This document shows positions 41,711-54,298 of a stretch of 64,000 bases of DNA, piece after piece. Under the pieces are notes generated by a model. The model had not been told where the DNA came from and did not search any database. It worked only from the letters and a program-made list of their open reading frames with translations. Position numbers and translations under genes: made by a program. Position 1 is the stretch's first letter; each line of letters starts with the position of its first letter. Origin of the DNA: Azolla caroliniana (Eukaryota > Polypodiophyta); assembly GCA_043228905.1 (NCBI GenBank), contig JBHGNT010000008.1, positions 15,066,001-15,130,000 of the forward strand, in the 5' to 3' direction.

Positions 41711-44452
41711 CCTTTTGGCGACCACTAAGGCGACCCCCCTTGGGAAACGGAGTCGAAGAATGATACGTGGATGTGCAAGCCATAGCGACTAAGTGCACGA
41801 AATGGCAAAACGTGGAAATGACGGTGAAGATGTTGGAGGAAGTCTATGGAGGAATGAATGAATGGCAACAATGTTTGTGCGAGGTTACGATTAGTGTCCA
41901 TGTGTGTGTTTCCGAAAGCGGTTAGCGACAATGTGTGTGTTCTCAAAAGCGTGGTGCAAGATGCACAGTTGGACAAACAAACAAGTCGCAATGTGTGGAG
42001 CGGAAACCGGCAGGATGAATGCACAGGCAATGATTCCAGAAGAAACAACATGGAGAGAGTCGGAACCGGAATCGGAACAAGAACCAGAGTTGGTTAACAC
42101 CGAAGGGCCATAGAAAACGGAGAAGGAGATGCAGACACAAACCAGACATCGACGACCAGAGAAACCATCAGCAGTGGAAAGACACGGTTGGAGGCACCAA
42201 ACAGAGAAGAAGACTACTGGAAAAATAGAGACATGGATGACGAGTGTGACAGAGATGCCACACAAAGACCATGGGCAGTGCGAAACGGGTGGTCGACAGA
42301 CAACGACAGAGGTGACGGGCAGACCTAGACAGACACAAAGACACAGATTCAACATAGCCAGAAACGGAGAAGCCGGACGAGACGACGTGATGCAAAAAGC
42401 CACAGACGGGGGCTGAAGACAATACATAAACACGATGGAATGGTCCGGATAGAAGAAACGGGAAAAGAACGGAATGAACCGGACGGATACAACCCGAAAG
42501 ATGTTCAAATCAAAAAGAGACACCGGATGGATGGCCAATATCAGACAGCGGAAGGGCCAGAAAGACAGTGACGACCGGACGGGGCCGGAATAGCTAGACA
42601 ATGTTCGTAAAGCGATCAAAACGGCGGCCAAGAAGGTGGTCGAACAGCATCCCGAATGGCCGGATAGGGGCTGCAGCGACGACAGCGCCTCAACAACCGA
42701 CGACAGCAACAATGATGACGCCAATAGAAGACCAGAGAGACACTGGCCGAAGATGGAGTCGGCCGGACAGAAGCCGAATAGTGGAAAGCTTGAGAAAAGC
42801 AAGACCGAAATGGCCAGAGACGAGAGCAGCTGAACCGACTGCCGGAATCGACCGGATGACGACTGGAATGGGCCGAACGAAGACGGATCGATGGCCAGAA
42901 TGGTCACACCGACAAAGACTGGCGAGAGGCCAGAAAAGCGCCGGACGGAGAGACAACCGTTAGACATGAACGATAGAAAAACAACCGGATGACGGCTGAA
43001 CAGAGCGGCTAAGTGACGAACCTCGACCAAAATAGAAGGCTGACTTGAGACTGGCCGAATAGGGCTGACAAGGCCGACGACTATGACAAATGGAGACAGT
43101 AATTGAGACGGATGGAAACCGACAGAGACAATCACTGAGTCGGAGACACAAAATGATTGGACAGAGACAGACAAGGTTGGGCAGAGATGACTGGAGATGG
43201 AGATGGAGCCTGTGGACAGGGCCGGACAAATACGGGAACGACAGCCAAACATCAGCCGAAGAGTGGAAAGAGCGACCAAAATGTTCGGAAATCGGCTGGA
43301 ATAGCTAGACAATGGCTGGAGCAGCCAGAGCGACAAAGGGCCGGACAAATACGGACGAGCGGCCGAAATGCAGCCGGAATGGCTGGAGAGCGACTAATTA
43401 CCGGCTGGAATGGCAGAACACCCCGGAATGGAGGCGGCTGGACCGGACGGCATGGACAAACAGAGGACGTCGGACAATGACGAAGATGGAGACGGCCAGA
43501 GGTTTGCAACGGGAACAGACAGATGAAGGGTCGGCTAGACGGCGACCACGAGGACAGAAGACGGACAATCGGATGAATAGATGACAAACGACGTGACAGA
43601 GATGGACAACCGACGACCAAAGAGCAACTAGAGCGGCTGGAGTGGCCAGACAACAGTCGAAGCGGCAGTCGGGACAGCTGACCGGATAGCCAAAGTCTGA
43701 ACAGTAGCGGCCAAAGGAGCAGTGATGAAAAGGAGACAAAAACGATGAACAAGGACGAAGAACGAGAAGGAGAAAGAGAAGAACAAGAAGAAAAGAATGT
43801 CAGAAGAAGGAGAAGAAGTAGAGTTTAACACCAAGAAGATGGAAGAAGGAAGCACACGAGAGAAGAATACTAGAGAACACAGAGAAAGAGACGTTGAAGA
43901 AGAAGAAATCAAGAAGAAGAAGAAGGAAGGAATTGGAGGAGACAGTTTGCCAAACAGATAGAAAGGAGGGAAACGACAGAAGCAAGAGAAAATGAAGAAA
44001 ACAAGAAAAGAAAAAAGAGGGAAAAAGAGAATGATAAGGGGCATGCGAAGAAATTTTAAAATGTTGAGGGTAACAACCTAAAATTTCAGAAACTTGGGGG
44101 TACTGAATGAAATTTTCAAAACTCGGGGGTACATATCAAAATTTAAAAAAAACAAGAGGGCACCACCAAAATTTTGAAAATCCCCAAGACTACTCACACA
44201 CACTCAAAACAAAGGAAGAACATACATATACACGACATGATTTTGGACCCTTGACGAAGTTCGTAAGCTGACAGAATGAGAATGTTTGTGTTGCGGAAAG
44301 ATTTGTTGACCGACAACGATGTTCGAGTCAAGCACTCCGATCGAGGGAGTCGATCGTTGAAAGGACCGATGGAAGTTCCGGTCGAAGAAATATCATCATC
44401 AAGGCATGTGGGATCGACGTGCAAGGCACCTTCCCATGGGCGTGCCATATTG

Positions 44453-44650
44453 TGTTACCCCGTACAAGATGTACAGAGAGTCAAGTGTGATGAGCGACGG
44501 TCGAATGTTATACGCGTGCATGTGGATGGATACAAGGAGGTGTGAGTGAGTGTCCAATATGAATGCTCGAGGGGGCTTACACCCCTATGTATCTACCCCC
44601 TCTTGTACTATTTAACTCCTTATGGGGAATGAATTAAACATGAATAACCA

Positions 44651-44697
<47 letters not shown>

Positions 44698-44924
44698 TCA
44701 TCTCTCTTCTTCTCTCTCCCCTAAACGTTGAACCCCCCTTGGGAGGGGGGTGGAGCAATTCTAGGCACCACCCCCCACCCTGCAATGCTTCTCAATGATT
44801 CTCGACCTCTTCATGATGTCTCTCACCATCATACTCTCTATAGTCATCACACCCACCATGTCTATCTTTATCATCAATCATCATGATTATCATAAATGTT
44901 AACCCTAAACCTAAAACCTATAAC
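44453..44924 (+). repeat. LARD-2 3' LTR
   Basis: 472 bp, TGTTACCCCG...CCTATAACA; (CT)n run at about 44654-44693. Shorter than the 5' LTR by a ~70-bp gap in the ATGTTAT...GTGAATGG region. Confidence 0.82.
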
Positions 44925-44981
44925 AATCTCTTATAGTAGTTTAAGCACATAATTCTAAGAGTTGTGTTTGGATCTTAAGCC

Positions 44982-47660
44982 ATGAGTGAAAACTCACCCT
45001 TTTCGGTTGAGGAGTATTGTTTGTAAACCAACTCAATGTTTTCGGTTGAAGAGTATTGTTTGTCAACAGATACATCATTTTCGGTCGAAGAATATTATTT
45101 AGGCTCATCTTCTCCTATACCTCATGTGAATAATGACTCATGTGAAGAGGTCTCTTTTGAAGAATATGATGTCAATAAAGATCCAGACAATGAAGATAAT
45201 GCCAATCAGACATTGAAGATCATGGGGAGTCAACCTAACAACAACATAATTGACTCTAATGTGGTTACCCCTATTTCTCATGAAGAAAAGAAATTGGGAA
45301 ACCCTATGCATATTAGAAGAATCCCACGTAGAATTCGTTTGGAAAGATTTAACTTGGTGACATCAAATAAGCAACTTGGATTAGATGTCAACAAAACATG
45401 TTATGCTCGTGGCTATATGTCAATGATTGGCTCACATATGCAATTGGTGTCTGACAACTCCTCGACGATCAAAGTATCATTTGAGTATTATATCTTCCAT
45501 GTGCAACAAATATGTAGAGTGGCATTCAAGATTGCGTTATGTGTTAGTAACATGTGGCCACATAGAGTACACCAACATCTTCTTAGTGGGGATCACATTG
45601 TCAATTGTAAAGATGTTCCAAGTATGAAAGGTGCAATTGGAAGACATGCTATTGGTTAGATGAAAATTTTACTTCAAGTTAAATTGTGATGTAATACCCT
45701 CTACATGCAGGATGCACCTCTCTAAGAATTACACATGTCGGGAAGTTTATGATGTCTATCAATCAAAAATGCTATTATCAAGTGATAAATACGTCACATA
45801 CAACCAATTCACAAGATTGTGGAGAACATGGTTTTTAAATGTTATTATTCCGCGTAAACTACACATGGGGTATTTCTCGATTTGTGCGAACCGTAAAAGT
45901 TTGGCTAAAGGTGCGAAGACAACAATGGAAAAGGATATCAATAAGAAGTTACTACAGGAGCATCGTGAAGCACAATCGTTAGAATGAAAGAAGGTGATGC
46001 ATCATAGAGAGAAGTGTTTGAAGAGGCCCGAACAAAGCATGTGCTTAATGATCGATGGCATGGACCAGAAGAAGATGTGCTTACCTCATATGCAGAGGTT
46101 CCCCAAAGACATCAATGCTGAGTGCCTTGTTGAAATGCACTTGGTGGGATCCTTGGCTTATGATAGGTCAGTTAGACCTCACGTCTTCATTACATACCCC
46201 AATGTTCACAATGACCCTAACATAACAGTTATAGTGATTCACCGAGTTTTGATGTCTTGGGGCCAACCATTACCCCCTGTTCTCTACATTCAATTGGACA
46301 ATACTGCTCTGAGAGAACAAAAGTTCAACTGTGTTTGGCTATCTAAGTATGTTGGTCAACCAAGGATTGTTTAGAAAAGTGAAAGTCAATTTTCTTTTGG
46401 TTGGCCACACATGATCATATAGATCGGATGTTTAACACATTCTCTAGACAGTTGTCTCGGCATGATGCTTTCACATTACCGAAACTATTTGATGTCATTT
46501 GTGATACATACACATCACACCCAAAACTGTTGCACTTGAAGGAGGTATATGACTTTAAGAGATATATATCAGATGGGGGTGATGGGAATGTTAAAGTGCT
46601 CGCCCACTTAAACAATATAAGCTTCAATCACATTTTTTTGATAAAGAAAAATGATATAGGTGGTTCTACGGTTTTGTATGCCAAGCAATATTCATCTTCT
46701 ACAAAATGGGAACTTGAAGGCGGTTACCAGTTCTTACTTTGTATGCCGAGTAAAATAGTCTATGGAGCTAAACAAATGCCTATTGAGATGAAAGGACAGT
46801 TGCATAGTGACTTGGTAGAAGATAAAAAACACTTATGGCTCTAAGCCTTAACAGAAAAAAGGAAGCATATTGAGGCCACAAAGAAATATGCCGCACAACA
46901 AGACATGTCATGGTGGGATGTGTTTTACAGTGATCAGAAAGGAATTATTGACAATTGTGTATCTAGTGATAATAGGACTTTGGAAATGCCATTCACATGG
47001 TCGCTACAACATGATCGTGTAAATAAGTCTCTGGAGCAAGCAACTAATGTGATTAATGAAAGTTTGGTTCATCCACAACAAAGAGACATTTATGTGGGAC
47101 CAAGGATGACCAAAGCAGCTGAAGCTAGAAGGCAAAGAAATTTGCAAGACCTCACGGTGGGGATATTGATTTCAACACCTGTTGATGACAACGAACAAAG
47201 CCTCCAACTTTGGATTGGTAAAAATCTAGAAGTGCTAATGCATGAAATAGAAAACATGATCAAGTCTATAAAAGTTCATTGGTACAACACTAGAAGTCAA
47301 AATGCTTTTACAGGTAAGTATACCTTGGAGATGATGGAATGCCCAACGAGAAGGGGAAGTAAGAGGAGGAAGCGAAACATTTGTAACACCTCGACCCTTA
47401 ATATCTCTGATGTGGATGTCATTGTGTATGACTTCACGCTTACAAAAGGTGGATGTTTAAAGAAGTCAACAATAGATATAATAAAAGAAAAATTACTAGG
47501 TCTACAAGGTGGCTCAAGTTGAAGGCAAACAAGATCTGTTGCACATAAGCTAGAGTCACACCAGTTGGTTTATGATGAAGATAATGCATTGATTGGTACA
47601 TCTGAGGATGACGAGGAGGAATGCTTATTGTATATTAGTTATAGTAGTGATTCTCCATAA
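44982..47660 (+). pseudogene. DUF7869-like transposon protein, copy 2
   Basis: ATG 44982; stop TAA 47658-47660. The N-terminus has three ~13-residue repeats (FSVEEYCLSTD), with a TAA after the first. Frame continues to about 45659; a short intron (about 45660-45711, acceptor TGCAG|G) is likely because the frame resumes with HLSKNYTCREVYDVYQS. MCLMIDGMDQKKMCLPHM is at 46039 on, IQLDNTA at 46288 followed by a one-base insertion (frameshift), and HTHDHID (about 46407-46424) lies just after a two-base loss. A long frame (46401-47660) has two stops (46842, 47521) where copy 1 has CAA. The TGA at 45985-45987 is present in both copies. Motifs as in copy 1; probable transposase by position between the terminal repeats, not by proven homology. 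Confidence 0.75.
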
Positions 47661-47996
47661 AGGAGTGACCATGAATGTATTTTTGGCTATTAAGTGTAAC
47701 TACCTTCTGCTTGTAACAAATTGAGTAATATAAAAGCATGTGTTTTGAATTCTTTCGATTCATATGAATATCGTTTCTTATAAAACAACATTGGTTGTAA
47801 AGTTTGTGATATAAATTGAGAATGTAACCTTTTGAAAATTCACTTTTATTTATTAATTTTTAAATCACGAAAATGGTGGTTTTTAAACCTTTTTCATAGT
47901 ATATATTTGAGAATGTATAATATTGGTATCAATGTGTTTTGTATTATCACTGAAAAAGTACTCAAATCAAACAGAATATTCCTTATCCTTCCATTT

Positions 47997-48032
47997 ATGT
48001 GTCATCCTTCCACTTGTGAACGCGAACGTGTT
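47997..48032 (-). repeat. right terminal inverted repeat, copy 2
   Basis: Same right end as 25132-25167 (CTTCCACTTGTGAACGCG then AACGTGTT). It is followed by TACA, and the left partner is lost, so a target duplication cannot be tested. 48033-48249 that follows has no recognisable gene. Confidence 0.78.
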
Positions 48033-48249
48033 TACAAATTTCTGTTTCTCCTTATTTATTAGTACATTAAGAGCTCTTCTTCTATCTCCTTAATCCTTCA
48101 TTAGAGTTAAGAGAGTTTGGGATTAAGAGCTAAGTAAGCGGAACCCTAATCTCCTCCTCTTGTATGATGTTGGGTCCCCTTTTTATATTAAGAAGTGGTG
48201 TTCATGATAATATGTCTTCTTTGTGTAAGAGAGAGTAAGGCAAGGGAGA

Positions 48250-49713
48250 TGTAAAGAATCGGGTATGATTCTTGCGTAGCGGAAAAGATGTGTGTTATGT
48301 GTATGTGTGAGAGGAATTAGAGGAGAGATGAGAGAACACAAGATAGATAGAAAAAGTAATACTCAAGAAGAAGGTGTATATTTCACAAGTAGAATAAGAA
48401 TTACAAAATGTAGCATAACAAGGAGTTACAACCAACTTAGTATGAAGTATGAGGAGGGTGCTTTATATAGAGTCACCCTCTCTCTTCATTAGGGCAGGTG
48501 ACCTTCTGAGGCATTGCTCCTTGTTCCAACATGATTTTCTTCGACCAATAACATGGATTGAAGATCGAAGAAAGAGGGAGAATTCTCCTCTCCTAGTACG
48601 GCTGTCTGCATCGCGTCGAACCGTGGTGCAAGGCCGCCGAGGCATATTTGCACCATTTCGTCGTCCTCCACGTTGACACTTATTGAGCCAAGCGAGTCAC
48701 AAAGCTCCTTGATCTTCAAGGTGTTGCTCATGATGGACATATCCCGTTGTTGGATGTTGTTCAACTCTTGGCGGAGTTGAAGCTTTCTCGCGGTTGTGTT
48801 GGCTGCGAAAATCTTTCGTAGATTCTCACACGCTTCCTTTGATGTTTCCGTTTCTCGAATGTAGAGGAGCATGTGGTCGTGAACACATGTTGCCAAGCAA
48901 TACATCACTTGACTTGCCGCTTGCTCCCAAGTTGCATAGTTGGCGTCTTTTGGGTCAGGTCGGTTTTCTTGTGCTCCGTTGATGTAACCCCAATAGCCTT
49001 GGCTGGCAAGGTATTGGTGCATCTTGTACTCCCAAGATGCGAAATTGTTTCGGTCCAACTTCTCCCTCGGGAGAGCGCTCCCAATTTGAGTATTCATTGT
49101 CGATTAAGCTTCCTTTCTTCTTTTCCTTCTCTCTCGAACACGAGCTATGTAGTGGTACTATGATAACGATGAACCTGTTGTTCTTGAACGCCAACGTAGA
49201 GATCACAACACACAATTACGATGAGGCGAGTGGGTTAGATCGAGCTACCATATCGCTATGATACCATGTAAAGAATCGGGTGTGATTCTTGTGCAGCGGA
49301 AGAGATGTGTGTTATGTGTATGTGTGAGAGGAATTAGAGGAGAGATGAGAGAACACAAGATAGATAGAAAAAGGACTACTCAAGAAGAAGGTGTATATTT
49401 CACAAGTAGAATAAGAATTACAAAATGTAGCATACATGGAGTCACAACCAACTTAGTATGAAGTATGAGGAGGATGCTTTATATAGAGTCACCCTCTCTC
49501 ATCATTAACTAACTACAACAACCACTCTCTCTCTTGGGGAATGTGAAGTCTCATAATCACGGGGAATATGTAACTCATTAGTTATGTGTCATAGAATATG
49601 ATTCTATGACACATAGTGTAGAGAGTAGTGGTGTGATTCTTGACAATTGAGTAATCATAGATTCTCAAGAGGTGTGTTCACACGTTGCACTATGTTGAGC
49701 TTGATTCTCAACA
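48250..49713 (-). mobile_element. Copia-G: internally deleted copia (Copia-A family, minus)
   Basis: 5' LTR 49267-49713; primer site TGGTATCATAGCG (minus, 49254-49266); gag; then a direct join at about 48492 to a partial 3' LTR (48250-48492). The target duplication GGAGA is present on both outer sides (48245-48249 and 49714-49718), so a whole element inserted once and later lost protease through RNase H and part of the 3' LTR. LTR and gag are clearly Copia-A-like. Confidence 0.9.
48493..49097 (-). pseudogene. Copia-G gag (intact N-terminal part, no pol)
   Basis: ATG 49097. An open frame of about 200 codons: KLDRNNFASWEYKMHQYL, ATCVHDHMLLYIRETET, LRQELNNIQQRDMSIM, MVQICLGGLAPRFDAM, SMLLVEENHV. 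It is the UBN2/Gag part only; the frame ends at the deletion junction before the zinc knuckle. Unlike Copia-A it has no in-frame stop, so it could still give a Gag-like peptide if transcribed. Confidence 0.85.
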
Positions 49714-50432
49714 GGAGAGAGGGAGAGAGATTAAGTATTAATAGGTGAGAGCTAAGTAAGCTAGTAGCTTGGAGGTATTTGACAACTACCTCCACCCAGC
49801 TCACCACCAAAAGGGTATACGCTGGTCTAGATCCTAGGACAACGACATCGATAGGAAATATAACTCCATCGATTCATAGAAGTGCTTCTGTGCGATACAC
49901 GGAATCAACATAACATCACTTAGATGTGGTTGTATCTAGAGAGGGCATCAATAAAATTGTAGGTGTCCTTTCTCGCTTGTTAGAGACATGAACTAATGTA
50001 AGCATAAAATAAGGATAAAAGATAGATCTAGATAGAAAGGAGATAGAGAAAGAAGGGTGTCGATCCACCCGACCAACCCCGAGCGAAGGGATCAAGACGA
50101 ACTCGAGCTTCAATCGGCGTCCCATACCACCGTCGTGGCGTCGAGTCGTACCTGGTGCTGGCATGCTCGCTACAAGAGTTATTCCACCACGAATTAGAGT
50201 CTCGACGTAGTCAACAAGATGATAAAATGAGGGTAGCTAGGCCTCTTATTTATAGCGATACCCAAGGCCCGTAGGCAAGTTCACACTTGGCCTAATGGGT
50301 TGTCTCAATCCTGAGGATTAAAAGTAATCCTCCCCTTCTTTACACTCTCATTTAAACCTCACACTTATCCACGTGTATAGAATACTACGGTAAATTCTCA
50401 CCACGGGATATTATATGGTCATGCCCGTAACA
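49714..50432 (-). repeat. Gypsy-H 3' LTR (left limit uncertain)
   Basis: On the minus strand the polypurine tract (TTTTAAAGAGGGGGAGTA, about 50433-50450) precedes TGTTACGGGCATGACC, a typical LTR start at 50432. A TATA box TATAAATA lies at 50247-50254 (minus). The outer limit is not resolved: Copia-G sits immediately left, and the LTR may continue beyond it to about 48100. I could not match a 5' LTR. Confidence 0.55.
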
Positions 50433-51900
50433 TACTCCCCCTCTTTAAAACATTACACTCTTGCAATGGAATGTTAGGGAAGTTAGTTCTGAGAGAATTT
50501 TCGCGTTCCCATGTGGCATCTTTTATTGATTTATCCATCCATTTTATTTTGAATTCTCGGATTTCTTTAGTACGTAATTTTTTTGTTTTAACATCGAGAA
50601 TTCTTTCTAGTACATGTGGTTTAGAAGATAATTCTTCAAAAGTAACTAGAGTTTCAGTTGTAATTGTATTGTCGCCAGAACCTAGAAGTTCGTTTAGACG
50701 ACTCACATGAAAAAGTGGATGAATTTCAACACCATCGGGAAGAGTGAGATGATAGGCTGATGACCCAATGTGTTTGACAACTGTAAAAGGTCCACCAAAC
50801 CGTGGGGCTAACTTAGCGCACTTACCCTTAGACAATGTCTTAGAATTGTGAGGTACATGTAAAAATACCTTTTGTCCAGGGTTGAATACACAAGGTTGCC
50901 TATGATGATCGGCATAAAAAGGTGGTCTATCTTGAGCTGTTTTTATATTATTTCGTGGAATATGCAACATATCTTGCATATCCTGAAGAAATTTTTGTGT
51001 ACTTCGCAACTCATCATGATGTATATTAACGTCAATCGGGGCTCGTGGCTGAAAATCATACATCAATATAAAAGGACTATATCCCGTTGACGTATGCTTG
51101 GAGTTGTTATAAGCAAACTCTAGAACTAGGAGATAACGTTCCCATTTTGTTGGTTTTGTACCAACATAAGCTCGAAGTATGTCCTCAATAATTTGATTTA
51201 CTCGTTCTGTTTGTCCATCGGATCGAGGATGATCCGTGGAGCTCATCCTCAACGTAATTTCTAACTTCTTAAAGACTTGCGTCCAGAAGTCACTAGTAAA
51301 TTTAGGATCTCGATCACTCACGATATCCATCAGTAACCCATAAAAACGAAATAACTCGTTAACGAATTGGTAAGCAAATTCAGGAGCTATTACCGTCGTT
51401 TTAGTAGCAATAAATATGACCATTTTAATTAGTCTATCAACCACAACCTAGATGGCATCATGGCCTTTTTGGGTGTGAGGAAGGCTAACAATAAAATCCA
51501 TGGATATACTTTCCCAATTATTATTGGGAATGTCCAAGGGATGTAAAAGTCCTACGGCTCTAAGTCGCTCGGCTTTGTTAACCTAACAATGGTAACATTT
51601 AGTCACATAACTATGTATGTTAGGGCGCATCTTAGGCCAATAGAATTGAGTGGAGATAAGAACGAGTGTACGATGTATTCCAGGGTGCCCTGTTGAGGGT
51701 GCTTCATGGCATTCAAAACGAATTCTCTTTTTGACCTCAGGCAAATCTGGAACACAAACCTTCCCATTACGATAGAGCAGACCATTAGCAATGTGGAACT
51801 ATTCCTTCGAGGATGTGGTGGTGTCTGTTCTGGACTCAACTCTTGCCCAGTATTTCGCAAAATAACTGTCATCAAGATACTTTCCTCGAAGGTGATCATA
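50419..51900 (-). pseudogene. Gypsy-H integrase and chromodomain
   Basis: The frame 51444-50419 is open for 341 codons: DIVSDRDPKFTSDFW (second catalytic Asp), DGQTERVNQIIEDILRAYV (Glu of the DDE triad), WERYLLVLEFAYNNSKHTST, GPFTVVKHIGSSAYHLTLP, HPLFHVSRLNELL, then the chromodomain HVLERILDVKTKKLRTKEI ... IKWMDKSIKDATWERENSL. The upstream part with the zinc-binding motif and first Asp (51445-51900) is frameshifted but legible. Confidence 0.88.
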
Positions 51901-51906
51901 ATGTTC

Positions 51907-52905
51907 TTATGTTATTTCAGTGAAGCTAAGCATGTTAACTTCACGGATGCGACTTAGTGCACCAAGGACAATGTTCATGGAACCTTTACAATATCGTATG
52001 GAAAAATCAAAGTCCGGGATGAGATCAGCCCATCGTGCCTTACGACCTTTCAGGTCTTGTTGGTCACAAAAATATTTCAAGGACTCGTGGTCCGTAGTTA
52101 CCACAAAGCGATTTCCATAAAGATAATGATGCCATGTTTTGAGCGCATGTATAACTGCAAATAACTTCTTTTCTTGAACGGTATACCGACATTGAGCAGA
52201 ATCAAGTTTCGTACTCTCGAATGCTATTGGTTTACCATCTTGATATAAGACAACACCTATAGCATACTTGCTTGCATCGGTTTCAACCTCATAAGGTTTT
52301 GAAGGATCGGGTAAAAGAAGTGAAGGAGCCTTGCACACCAGGTCCTTGAGTTCCTTAAAGGTGACGTCTAGTGTAGCATTCCAGACAATAGGTTTTGTAG
52401 ACTTACGCGTTTGAGCTTTTAGAAGATCAGTAAACGACGTTGTCAATTGGGAGTAATTACGAAGGGATTTTCGCAAAATGTCAACAAAACCAAGGAATAA
52501 TCGAACTTCTCGAATATTCCAAAGAGTGGGTCAAAGCTTTGATTTTCTCGATGCGAGAAGGATCAATTTCAACTCCTCGTTCAGTTATGAGATGTCCAAG
52601 ATAAGTAACTGATTTCTTGAAGAACTCACATTTTCAGATCTTCGCATAAAATTGTTTGTCACGTAATGTTTGTGAAACAAAGCAGACATGTTTAGCATGT
52701 TCTTGTAATGTACGGCTATAAACTAAAATATTAACGAAGAAAATAACGACAAATTTTCCAAGTTGTTCTCGGAAAATTAGCTGAAGCATTGGTCAAACCA
52801 AAAGGCATAATGAAAAACTCATAATGGTCATAGCGTGTACAAAATGCCGTTTTAGGAACATCCTCCTCACTTATATTACGTTTAGGAGGTAACCCATCAA
52901 GTAGT
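51907..52905 (-). pseudogene. Gypsy-H RNase H and residual reverse transcriptase
   Basis: RNase H (52476-51907) has EVETDASKYAIGVVLYQDG, CRYTVQEKKLFAVIHALK and VTTDHESLKYFCDQQDLKG. Upstream (52480-52905) the RT remnant has [27 protein letters not shown] and then many stops; the fingers region is deleted (the protein jumps from LDGLPPKR to ISEEDVPKTAF). The catalytic YxDD position is not legible. Confidence 0.8.
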
Positions 52906-54298
52906 TCACTCGGATTGTTTTTTTACACATTGAATAAAATGAGTACAATCGTTTAGTACAAAAGTTATTGAATGATGAACCCAATCAATAGATAAAGAAG
53001 AGTTTTTATTATAGAACCGGGGATAACCCAATATTACATCGGTGGTACAAAGATTCATTACATGGAAGTCTACTTCCTCTATATAAGTATCAATAGAAAT
53101 TCCTAATGAATGAATCGCCACATTGACGTATTGTACTCTTCCATCAACCAAGTGCACCGTATAGGTGTGATCACTTACAGTGGGTTGGATTCCCCATATC
53201 TGAACCAAACGATCATTTACAAAGTTGTGTAAGCTTCCCGAATCAAACAAAACTTGTACGGGAGATCCATTGATATACCCATTTGCACGTAGTAAATCAT
53301 TGTGACCCAATATATAGTGAGGAAAAGAACATTGACAATTACTTAAATGATGTGTATAGACCTAAAGAACATTAGGAATCTGACCTTTATGGTCTGCAGC
53401 TTTAGCTTTGCTGTCGTGCTATTTCCATTGGAGCATTCGACATTATTCTTTTGTATGACTCTTCTTTTTGCAGAATACACAAAAAGGATGTTGTCTCTTA
53501 CAATCGTGATCCATGAATTCGTTGGGTGTCTTGCGTTTCCCAACAAATTGCGACTGCTTAGTCCCGGGTGCTTCGTTGGGTTTGTTGTGGTCCTTCTTCA
53601 AAGTGTGTTGATAGCGAAGAACTATTTCAACGACCTCTTTGAAGGATTTTGGATCCTTATCATGCACTATCCAGTGATAGTCCGAATTGGGGATGTCGTT
53701 GACAAAACAAGCTATCAACCAATTGTCCCATTCTAGACCCGACTTTTGGATTTGGGTTCTAGCATGGTGCACATAATCTTCTAGCGAGGAAAATTTCTGG
53801 CTAGAGAGGTTCATTCAAGCTTGTGCTGCCTCGGTTCGAGAGGGAGGTTGTAGAAATTGGCCCTTGAAAACTGTGACAAAATCTGTCCATGTATCGGGAA
53901 ATTTCCCCAAACTATGGAGCCCACACCACCAAACGGCGGCCTTACCCCCTAGTTCTCGGGCGACATATGCAATCTTTGTACTATCTGGCGTGGGATAGAG
54001 CTCAAAATGAGACTCCCATCGGCCCAACTATGTGTAGATTGCTTCATTAGCTAAGGGCGTTGGCTCACTGGTCTTGCGTTGGCCCACATCAGTATGGTGT
54101 GGGACCTAACTTTCTCAAGGATGCCATTCATATCTTTACATATCCATTTGAATACATCGTTGAATTTGAGGACAAATACCAAGGAAGTTTATTCTTTCAG
54201 ATGGAGGTCCATGGTATGAAAACTGGTTTGGGAGTTTTAGTGTCACCGAGGTTGACTTCTTTGGCTTTGGTTTGCCCATCATAAGTTGTGCCTGACAT
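52906..54298 (-). pseudogene. Gypsy-H gag and protease
   Basis: Protease VQVLFDSGSLHNFVNDRLV (about 53240) in the frame 53310-52906. Gag in the frames 54027-53815 and 53814-53443 (one stop between): WESHFELYPTPDSTKIAYVA, KAAVWWCGLHSL, VTVFKGQFLQPPSRTEAAQA, LEDYVHHARTQIQKSGL and a knuckle CVFCKKKSHTKEXC. The N-terminus from ATG 54298 (MSGTTYDGQTKAKEVNLG) is followed by a stop after 33 codons. Confidence 0.82.

Larger units (their letters stand above)
41170..44924 (+). mobile_element. LARD-2: non-autonomous LTR element without recognisable proteins
   Basis: LTRs 41170-41710 and 44453-44924 with target duplication ATCTC (41165-41169 and 44925-44929). The primer site TGGCGACCACTAAGGCG follows the 5' LTR (about 41716). 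The 2.74-kb interior is purine-rich on the plus strand and built from short GGCCGGA/GACGG/AATGG-like words; I see no gag, pol or zinc knuckle. Long open frames on the minus strand (for example 41891-43348) are a consequence of the biased composition. Placement in the divergent spacer of copy 2 is exact. Confidence 0.82.
39926..48032. mobile_element. TIR transposon copy 2, 5'-truncated, with nested LARD-2
   Basis: Starts inside intron 1 of the ParB-methyltransferase gene (palindrome array), continues with exon 1, TATA box, the divergent spacer, the DUF7869 gene and the right terminal repeat (ending GTGTT at 48028-48032). Exons 2-6 and the left end are lost. LARD-2 (41170-44924) is inserted in the spacer. 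Collinearity with copy 1 (9926-11940, 17665-25167) is clear over the whole length, with about 10-15 percent divergence in coding parts by eye. Confidence 0.85.

Noticed and set aside
41891-43348. 485-codon minus-strand frame in LARD-2 as a real protein gene
   Set aside because: Low-complexity Ser/Leu/Pro protein produced by purine-skewed DNA; no homology recognised. Kept only as a composition finding.
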